NCBI GenBank assembly: GCA_035551995.1
Contig: DASZME010000097.1
Coordinates: forward strand, 1-64,000
Direction of reading: 5' to 3'
Length of the DNA: 64,000 nucleotides
From: RYN-428 sp035551995
Lineage (GTDB): Bacteria > Planctomycetota > Phycisphaerae > Tepidisphaerales > Tepidisphaeraceae
This document shows positions 55,157 to 61,854 of this stretch, in pieces; the stretch's first letter is position 1, and each line of letters opens with the position of its first letter. The translations under genes and the position numbers were made by a program. A model generated the notes under the pieces. It was given only the letters and a program-made list of their open reading frames with translations, did no database searches and had not been told where the DNA came from.

Positions 55157-55639
55157 ATGCGTTGGATCTGGATCGACAAATTCACCGAATTCACCTCCGG
55201 CCAGTCGGCGACGGCCATCAAGAACGTCACCCTCGCCGAGGAGCATCTCCACGATCTTTACCCGGCGTTTCCGATCGTGCCGCACAGTTTAATCGTCGAA
55301 GGGATGGCCCAGACCGCCGGCATTCTCGTCGGCGAAGCCCGCAATTTTTCGGAGAAGGTCATTCTCGCCAAAATCGGAAGGGCGACCTTTTACCGCCTTG
55401 TGCGGCCGGGCGACACCATCACCTACTCAGCTCAAATCGACCAGCTATCCGATCAAGGCGCCTCGATCACGGGAACGGTCAGCGTCGGCGCCGATGCCGT
55501 GGCCGACATTGACCTGATGTTCAGTCACATCGATCAAAACCTGGCGGGTCTGGATTTTCCCGAGCATAATTTTGTCTTTACCGAACAGTTCACGGAATTG
55601 CTCAAAACCTATCGCGTGAAGGCGACGGTCAAGTTGTAA
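55157..55639 (+). CDS. Second FabZ-like dehydratase
   Basis: The 160-residue protein is another hot-dog-fold dehydratase. It has LAEEHLHDLYPAFPIVPHSLIVEGMAQTAGIL, where the family motif reads HFP..PV.PG; here HLHDLYPAFP and VPHSLIVEGM are changed, so activity may differ. The Glu of VEGMAQ is retained. It ends five bases before the next gene, with which it is surely co-transcribed. Start ATG 55157; the frame opens upstream at 55076 through dispersed-repeat DNA, which I exclude. Confidence 0.85.
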   Translation: MRWIWIDKFTEFTSGQSATAIKNVTLAEEHLHDLYPAFPIVPHSLIVEGMAQTAGILVGEARNFSEKVILAKIGRATFYRLVRPGDTITYSAQIDQLSDQGASITGTVSVGADAVADIDLMFSHIDQNLAGLDFPEHNFVFTEQFTELLKTYRVKATVKL

Positions 55640-55644
55640 CGATC

Positions 55645-56943
55645 ATGACAAGACGAGTCGTCATCACCGGCATCGGCGTCATCTCCCCAATCGGGATCGG
55701 CGCGTCGACATTTTGGAATAATCTGATCGCCGGCAAGGTGGGGGTTACACGAATCGCCCGCTTCGATCCCGCCGGCTTTCCCTCGCGGATCGCCGGGGAA
55801 ATTCCGCCGTTCAAGATCGGCGATTTCGTGCCCAAGAGCTACCGCAAGGCGACCAAGGTGATGGCTCGCGACATCGAACTGGCGGTGGTCGCCGCCGACG
55901 ATGCATTTAAGGATGCGGGGCTCCAGTCCAAAGCATATACCGAATCCCCCACCATCGACTCATCGCGGTTTGGCTGCAATATCGGCGCGGGCTTGATCAG
56001 TTGCGACCTTGACGAACTGACGTCCGCCATGCATGTCGCGCGGGACGGCGCGAAGCTCAATTTGAACGCCTGGGGAGTGAAGGGCCTGGATCAACTGACG
56101 CCGCTGTGGCTTCTCAAATATTTGCCCAACATGCTGGCTTGTCATGTGACGATCATTCACGGGCTGAAGGGGCCGAGCAATACGATTACGTGCGCCGACG
56201 CCTCGTCTCACCTGGCGATCGGGGAAGCTTTCCGCACCATCCAGCGCGGCAAGGCCGACCTGGCGATCTGCGGCGGCGCCGAGTCCAAGGTCAACCCGAT
56301 GGGGTTAATGCGGCATTGCCTGTTGAATCGACTCAACGCCGAAGCCAACGATTCGCCGCAATCGGCGGTCCGCCCGTTTGACGCCGGCGCGAAAGGCGCC
56401 GCCGTCGGCGAAGGAGGCGGGCTTTTCATCCTCGAAGAATTTGAACACGCCAAACGACGCGGGGCGAAAATCTATGCCGAACTGGTGGGCTTCGGCGCCA
56501 GCCAGGATTCGTACAGCGTGACCGATCCCGACCCGACCGGCCACAGTTACGCCGCCGCGATCAAAAAGGCGATGGCCGAAGCCGGCGCCTCGTCGCAAGA
56601 TGTCGGGTGCCTGATTCCGCACGGCATCGGCATCGCCTCCCACGACGCCGCTGAATTGGCGGGCCTGCGACTGGCGTTTGGCGAAAATCTTCATCGCATC
56701 GGGTTTGCGCCGATCAAGGGGCAGATCAGCAGTCTCGCGGCCGGCAGCGGCGTGGATGCCGCGACCGCTGTACTCGCCTTGCACCACGGAAAAATCCCCG
56801 GCGCCGTCAATCTCGACCGCCCCGCCGGCGGCGCTCGCCTAAACGTCCAACCAACTGCACGCGACGCGAATTTGAACGTCTCCGTCAGCAGCGTTTACAG
56901 TCTCGGCGGGCAAAACGCGGCGCTGGTTTTCAGGAAGATATAG
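55645..56943 (+). CDS. Ketosynthase-like protein lacking the catalytic Cys (KS-beta / chain-length-factor-like)
   Basis: The 432-residue protein has a complete ketosynthase fold (VVITGIGVISPIG at the N terminus, AICGGAESKV, EEFEHAKRRGAKIYAEL). At the active site the family reads TACxS; here the aligned stretch is TCADASS, placing Asp185 where the catalytic Cys should be. The Lys-x-x-x-Gly-His motif reads IKGQISS, so its His is gone too, while one His (HGIGIA) stays. This is the pattern of a KS-beta partner of a heterodimer. The catalytic KS is the next gene. Such pairs make polyketides, aryl polyenes or unusual fatty acids; which is not shown. Confidence 0.85.
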   Translation: MTRRVVITGIGVISPIGIGASTFWNNLIAGKVGVTRIARFDPAGFPSRIAGEIPPFKIGDFVPKSYRKATKVMARDIELAVVAADDAFKDAGLQSKAYTESPTIDSSRFGCNIGAGLISCDLDELTSAMHVARDGAKLNLNAWGVKGLDQLTPLWLLKYLPNMLACHVTIIHGLKGPSNTITCADASSHLAIGEAFRTIQRGKADLAICGGAESKVNPMGLMRHCLLNRLNAEANDSPQSAVRPFDAGAKGAAVGEGGGLFILEEFEHAKRRGAKIYAELVGFGASQDSYSVTDPDPTGHSYAAAIKKAMAEAGASSQDVGCLIPHGIGIASHDAAELAGLRLAFGENLHRIGFAPIKGQISSLAAGSGVDAATAVLALHHGKIPGAVNLDRPAGGARLNVQPTARDANLNVSVSSVYSLGGQNAALVFRKI

Positions 56944-57031
56944 TGCAGATCCTCCAATACGATACGCCGCGACGGGAACACTCGCGGTGGTGGCTTTTGT
57001 CGCTGATGCTGTTAGAAACGGGTTTCATCTA

Positions 57032-58342
57032 ATGAACAGAGTCGTCATCACCGGTATGGGCTGGGTCACGCCAATGGGCCATTCCATCGACGGCGTCTGG
57101 AATCGCCTTCTCAACGGCGAATCCGGCATCGCCCCCACCACCCTTTTCGACGCCACCACCTTCCCCACCACTTTTTCCGCCGAGGTGAAAAGCGATTATC
57201 GGCTTGAGGATTTCGTGCCGGACCTGACACGGCATAAGAGCGTCGGCCGCAACACGCGGTTTGCGATGGGGTCGTGCGCCCAGGCGTGGAAGGCGGCCGG
57301 GCTTTCTTCGACGAGGCTTGATCTGGATCGCGTGGGAATCTATCTCGGCTCGGGAGAAGGCTCGCTCGATTTTGACGCATACAGCGGCGCCGCCCTGGCT
57401 TCGTGGGCCGACGGCGCGACCACGATCGATGCCGTGCGATGGGCGGAAGTGGCGACCGAATTCATGAACGCCGCCCGCGAGCTCGAGCAGGAGCCCAACA
57501 TGCCCCTGTCTCATCTGGCGCTTCTCACCGGCGCCCGTGGACCGGCGCTGAATTGCCTGACCGCATGTGCCGCCAGCACGCAGGCGATCGGCGAGGCGGC
57601 GGAAATTCTTCGCCGCGGCGACGCCGACGTAATGATCGGCGGCGGCGCCCACTCCATGATCCACCCCTTCGGCGTCACCGGTTTCAACCGCCTGACCGCC
57701 CTCTGCGAAGACGCCAAGCTCCGCGCGTCGATCGGCGTCGGCGATCCCGTCCGCGCCAGCCGGCCTTTCGACGCCCAACGCGGCGGATTCGTGCTCGGCG
57801 AAGGAGCGGGCACCGTCATCCTCGAGACCCTCGACCACGCCCAATCCCGCGGCGCCAGGATTCTGGCGGAAGTAGCCGGGTACGGCTCAACCGCCGACGC
57901 CTATCGCATCACCGACCAGGACCCCAACGGCATGGGCGCCATCATCGCCATGCGCGAAGCGCTCGCCGACGCGAGACTGACGCCCAACGATATCCACTAC
58001 ATCAACGCCCACGGCACCGGCACCCGCGAAAACGACGGCAACGAAACCATCGCGATCAAATCCATCTTCGGCGAGCACGCCATGAAGGTGCCGGTGAGCA
58101 GCATCAAGAGCATGATGGGCCACCTGATCGCCGCCGCCGGCGCGGTGGAGTTGATCACCTGCGTGCTGGCGATCCGCGACAACATGCTTCCGCCGACAAT
58201 GAACCTGCAAACGCCCGATCCGGAGTGCGACTTGGATTATGTGCCGAACAAGGCCAGGGCCGCGCGGGTGGACGTGGCGATGAGCAATAGCTTCGGGTTT
58301 GGGGGGCAGAACGATACGATTATTGTGAAGCGGTTTGAGTAA
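57032..58342 (+). CDS. 3-oxoacyl-ACP synthase (FabF-type, catalytic)
   Basis: The 436-residue protein is an intact type II ketosynthase. Cys179 lies in CLTACAAST, and both catalytic His are in place (NAHGTGTREND; IKSMMGHLIAAAG). The C-terminal SNSFGFGGQNDTIIV strand is standard. It condenses acyl and malonyl groups on ACP. ATG 57032 is chosen; an upstream frame extension to 56987 adds unlike residues. It lies 88 bases after the Cys-less ketosynthase, completing the cluster. The two ketosynthases are diverged, not duplicates of recent origin. Confidence 0.94.
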   Translation: MNRVVITGMGWVTPMGHSIDGVWNRLLNGESGIAPTTLFDATTFPTTFSAEVKSDYRLEDFVPDLTRHKSVGRNTRFAMGSCAQAWKAAGLSSTRLDLDRVGIYLGSGEGSLDFDAYSGAALASWADGATTIDAVRWAEVATEFMNAARELEQEPNMPLSHLALLTGARGPALNCLTACAASTQAIGEAAEILRRGDADVMIGGGAHSMIHPFGVTGFNRLTALCEDAKLRASIGVGDPVRASRPFDAQRGGFVLGEGAGTVILETLDHAQSRGARILAEVAGYGSTADAYRITDQDPNGMGAIIAMREALADARLTPNDIHYINAHGTGTRENDGNETIAIKSIFGEHAMKVPVSSIKSMMGHLIAAAGAVELITCVLAIRDNMLPPTMNLQTPDPECDLDYVPNKARAARVDVAMSNSFGFGGQNDTIIVKRFE

Positions 58343-58536
58343 TGTACAAGCGACTTTCGACCGATCGGCCGAAGATCGTTGACCCATCGACCCAACCCAC
58401 CGTCGTTTCTAGCTCGCCATGTGGTCTCGCTGACCGGAGATGACCGAAATCGCGGGTTTTCGGGAATTTCTGAGCAATTATTTGAAATATGATTCTCTGA
58501 TCGTGTACAGCGATCGTTCTATGGATGGGCCATTGT

Positions 58537-58932
58537 TCACGGTCCAAATTCCTCAGGTCGCTTCTTTCGATCGTTCAGAACATGTTTCCAGTGCAGCGTG
58601 GCTTCTTTAAAGTTGAACAACATTGCCACCTCAAGCCGGGTAATGTTCAGGTAACTCAGCATTTGTGCAATATAACTTTCATTGAAGCTGCTGACGACTT
58701 TCGGGTCCGCAACAACGAGTCCGTCAATAATCAAATCCGCCTGAAGCGTTCCGATAGGTTGGCCGCGGTAAAAGACGGGAAATTCCGTCTGCTGCTCAAC
58801 GACATGGCCCATGTGGCGCAATTCAATAACCAGCGCACGTTCGTAAAGCTTCTCGTCGAGGCCGGGTTTGAGCGCGTTGAGGATATTCATCGCGGCGCCG
58901 ATAATGTCTTGCGTCACGTTCTGGTGGAACAT
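58537..58932 (-). CDS. GxxExxY-family protein
   Basis: The 131-residue protein has the family name motif in PGLDEKLYERALVIEL (Gly-x-x-Glu-x-x-Tyr) and the PD-(D/E)xK-like segment YRGQPIGTLQADLII with the later VVADPKVVSS. Related proteins are common, often mobile, and of unknown function; the fold resembles nucleases such as the PDDEXK group. The ATG has no strong site. It is convergent with the ketosynthase gene. A 195-base stretch (58343-58536) between them holds nothing I can call. Confidence 0.88.
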   Translation of the reverse strand: MFHQNVTQDIIGAAMNILNALKPGLDEKLYERALVIELRHMGHVVEQQTEFPVFYRGQPIGTLQADLIIDGLVVADPKVVSSFNESYIAQMLSYLNITRLEVAMLFNFKEATLHWKHVLNDRKKRPEEFGP

Positions 58933-58944
58933 GAACGGGAAATA

Positions 58945-59059
58945 TTAACCACGGATTTCACGGATGAAGAATGGATTGGGGTCGATTGGTCGCGATCAGA
59001 TGGGTGACGAGTCCTCCTGTTCCTTTCTTATCCGTGTTATCCGTGAAATCCGTGGTTAA
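58945..59059. repeat. 115-base element with perfect 21-base terminal inverted repeats
   Basis: Arms 58945-58965 (ttaaccacggatttcacgga plus one base) and 59039-59059 are exactly complementary, enclosing 73 bases that include further tatccgtg phrases. Elements with the 'accacggatttcacggat' arm are widespread as dispersed repeats in planctomycetes and neighbours (recollection). It is a short non-coding element of MITE or REP type; no transposase is present. Confidence 0.85.
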
Positions 59060-59077
59060 ACGCATTTCAAGCGTTTC

Positions 59078-59206
59078 CCACGTTGGCGTAGCGACCGGCG
59101 ATCGCGGAACGCGTCCCCCCGCCAACAGGGGTCGCTCGAGCAGTTCACATGTTGGTGAAGCGACCTTGGAACGCGCAACACGCCCCGCAAGCGGGGCCGC
59201 TGTTTC
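59078..59206. repeat. Dispersed repeat, two tandem copies (copies 3 and 4)
   Basis: Two units (59078-59144 and 59145-59206) start cacgttggcgtagcgacc and catgttggtgaagcgacc and each hold a GC palindrome near the middle. The second matches the minus strand of 22628-22719 exactly over 21 bases. The interval 58933-59547 is otherwise without a gene; no promoter for the kinase is certain. Confidence 0.8.
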
Positions 59207-59547
59207 GAAAACAACTAACAAAAACCACCTGCCGTTTTTCATCAATTTCGGGCGAGGCGCAGCCTCATGAACAACTAAACGCAGCAACGACCATGCAACT
59301 TGAAAACTACTGCAAACGAAGACACGCGGCCGACCTACTTGAGAATGCTCACTTTAAATTAATCCATCTTCGATAAATTCTCTTGGAATGTAACTGAAAT
59401 CACGTCGATAAGATTTGCAGTGCTCCTCAAAAACGGAACACAAAAGACCGCTGTTCGGAAACGGCTTCCACTCAGAGGCCTCAGTACGAACGGCTATGTT
59501 TGTGTACGAGCGCGGTCAATCGGATTCAAACAGATTGAGCGATAAAT

Positions 59548-61377
59548 ATGATATCCGCCATCGCCGACTCTTCCGAAGCCCGGCCCACGATACTCAGTTT
59601 GGAAAGGCAGGTTACGCTTGGGTTCGCGGCGGCGGTCGTCATGCTGTTGGTCGTCGGCGTCGTTTCCTACAACAGCATCAGTCGATTCATTGTCGATTCA
59701 TTTTGGAGTCGCCATACATATGAAGTGCTCGGCGCAATCCATGCGCTGCATGAAACGACGCTGGAAGCCGAGAGTTATACGCGGGCCTATGTAATCTCGG
59801 GGAACCGTCACTATCTTGATTCCGATCGAGCGACTGTTCTGATGATTGATTCCCGGCTCTTTGCGCTTCAGTCGCTCACGTCCGATAATTCGTCACAGGC
59901 GAGGCGGATCAAGATTCTCCGGCCGCTGCTCGCGAAGAAAATAGACGTTATGCAGCGGCAATGCCAGCTTCGCGAGAGCTCGGCGTTTGACCTCGCGGCG
60001 GCGATGGCGATTGCCGAGAGTGGTTTTGACGCGACCTACCAGATGCGCCAGGTTCTTACCGACATGGAGGCCGAAGAAAACCGGCTTCTTGCCAGGCGGC
60101 GGCTTGAAAACGAAAACAGCGGGCGGCGCGCCATCTTGTTCATCAAGTCCAGCGCCGGCCTGACGTTGGTGCTGCTGACGATCGCGGGCGTGGTGATCCA
60201 TCGGACGATCGCCGCCCGAACGCGATCGGAAGCCGCCCTGCGGGCCAGCGATACGATGTTCCGCGGGTTGATCGAGGGGGCGCCGGACGCCATGGTGATC
60301 GTCAATGAAAAAAGCGGAATCGAGTTTTTTAACGCCCAGGCGGAGGCATTATTCGGTTACACCGTCCAGGAGCTGCGCGGGCAACCAATCGAATTGATCA
60401 TCCCCCAGCGATACGAGACGAATCAGATCGATCAGACGAACGGCGGTTTCGCGTCGATGGTCGTCCCTGGAACCAGGGTAGGCCGTGAACTGGTGGGCAT
60501 TCGCAAGGACGGCGCGGAGATCCCCATCGAGATTAGTCTCAGTCCAATAAAAACGCCTTTGGGATTGCGCGTGTCCAACGCGATTCGGGATGTGACTCGG
60601 CGGAAACAGGAAGAGCAGGCGTTGAAAAATCTCAACGCCGCCTTAGAGGTTCGCACCGCGCAACTTGAGGTAGCCAACAAGGAGCTCGAATCGTTCAGCT
60701 ATTCCGTCTCGCACGATCTTCGAGCGCCGCTACGGAGCATCGACGGGTTCAGTCAGGCAATATTGGAAGACAACGCGGGCAAGTTGGATGACGAAAGCGA
60801 GGATAATCTTCGCCGCGTTCGGGCTTCCAGCCAGAAAATGGGGCATTTGATCGATGATCTGTTGAACCTCGCGCGGGTGTCGCGGGCGGACATGAATCGC
60901 GAGAGCGTGGATGTGAGCAAGATGGCCCGCGAAGTCATTGACGACTTGCGCGCGACCAACCCAGACTCCAACGCCGAAATATCGATCGCCGACGGGTTAA
61001 TCGCGGAGGCTGATCCCCGTTTGCTGCGTGTGGTGTTGACGAATCTTTTGTCGAACGCATGGAAATTCACCGCGACGCGCCCCACTCCCCGCATCGAATT
61101 TGGCTGCACGAGCGAGGGCGGAGAAACACAATATTTCGTTCGCGATAACGGCGTGGGTTTCGACATGACCTACGTAGGTAAGCTTTTCGGCGCCTTCCAG
61201 CGACTGCACGCGATGGCCGAATTTCCGGGAACCGGCGTCGGGCTGGCGACGGTCCAGCGCATCATCCATCGCCACGGCGGGCGCGTCTGGGCCGACGCGG
61301 AGCTACAGGTCGGCGCCACTTTTCGTTTTACACTACCGTCCCCCGAACAACACTTTGAACTACTCAAGGCGGCGTGA
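59548..61377 (+). CDS. Sensor histidine kinase (CHASE3-like, PAS, HisKA, HATPase)
   Basis: The 609-residue protein has a first membrane helix (~24-46), a periplasmic helical domain of CHASE3 type (TLEAESYTRAYVISGNRHYLDSD), a second helix (~203-220), a PAS domain (~235-350, FRGLIEGAPDAMVIV), then HisKA with His389 in SVSHDLRAPLRSIDGF and HATPase (LLSNAWKFT, RDNGVGFDM, GTGVGLATVQRI). The HisKA type is that of bacteriophytochrome-like kinases. It probably signals to the Rcp1-like regulator 27 bases downstream. The ligand of the sensor domain is unknown. Confidence 0.93.
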   Translation: MISAIADSSEARPTILSLERQVTLGFAAAVVMLLVVGVVSYNSISRFIVDSFWSRHTYEVLGAIHALHETTLEAESYTRAYVISGNRHYLDSDRATVLMIDSRLFALQSLTSDNSSQARRIKILRPLLAKKIDVMQRQCQLRESSAFDLAAAMAIAESGFDATYQMRQVLTDMEAEENRLLARRRLENENSGRRAILFIKSSAGLTLVLLTIAGVVIHRTIAARTRSEAALRASDTMFRGLIEGAPDAMVIVNEKSGIEFFNAQAEALFGYTVQELRGQPIELIIPQRYETNQIDQTNGGFASMVVPGTRVGRELVGIRKDGAEIPIEISLSPIKTPLGLRVSNAIRDVTRRKQEEQALKNLNAALEVRTAQLEVANKELESFSYSVSHDLRAPLRSIDGFSQAILEDNAGKLDDESEDNLRRVRASSQKMGHLIDDLLNLARVSRADMNRESVDVSKMAREVIDDLRATNPDSNAEISIADGLIAEADPRLLRVVLTNLLSNAWKFTATRPTPRIEFGCTSEGGETQYFVRDNGVGFDMTYVGKLFGAFQRLHAMAEFPGTGVGLATVQRIIHRHGGRVWADAELQVGATFRFTLPSPEQHFELLKAA

Positions 61378-61404
61378 AAGGGACAAGAGAAGGAAAACCA
61401 AGCG

Positions 61405-61842
61405 ATGTCCGAAAAAAAAACGATCCTCCTGGTCGAAGACAATCCCGACGATGAAAAGCTGACGCTTCGCGCGCTGACGCGGAACAGCATGAACCAAGTC
61501 ATCGTCGCTCGCGACGGCGTGGAGGCGCTGGAGTACCTCTTCTGCACCGGGGCGCATGCCGGTCGCGACGTCAAGGATCAACCGACGGTGGTGTTGTTGG
61601 ACTTGAAACTCCCGAAGCTGGATGGACTGGAGGTCCTTCGGCAGCTGCGCAGCGACGATCGCACCAAGCGCATTCCGATCGTCATATTGACCAGCTCGAA
61701 GGAAGAGCAGGATCTAATGAAAAGCTATAGCCACGGCGTGAATAGCTATATTCGCAAACCCGTTGATTTCAACCAGTTCATGGAAGCGGTTAGGCAACTT
61801 GGGCTCTACTGGCTGGTGTTGAACGAAACGTCGCCCGCCTAA
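61405..61842 (+). CDS. Rcp1-like single-domain response regulator
   Basis: This 145-residue CheY-like protein has the acidic pocket LLVEDNPDDEKL, phosphoacceptor Asp66 in VVLLDLKLPKLDGLEVL, the Thr/Ser switch VILTSSKEEQD and the conserved Lys in IRKPVDF. The long insert before the acceptor (FCTGAHAGRDVKDQP) and the overall build match the Rcp1 group that works with phytochrome-type kinases. It lies between the kinase and a hybrid kinase, all on one strand, and likely passes phosphate in that relay. Confidence 0.94.
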   Translation: MSEKKTILLVEDNPDDEKLTLRALTRNSMNQVIVARDGVEALEYLFCTGAHAGRDVKDQPTVVLLDLKLPKLDGLEVLRQLRSDDRTKRIPIVILTSSKEEQDLMKSYSHGVNSYIRKPVDFNQFMEAVRQLGLYWLVLNETSPA

Positions 61843-61854
61843 TGGGGACCAAGG

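Noticed and set aside
58958..59287. Overlapping ~100-codon frames on both strands
   Set aside because: They translate dispersed repeat DNA (SHVGVAT/SHVGEAT phrases) and not a gene.
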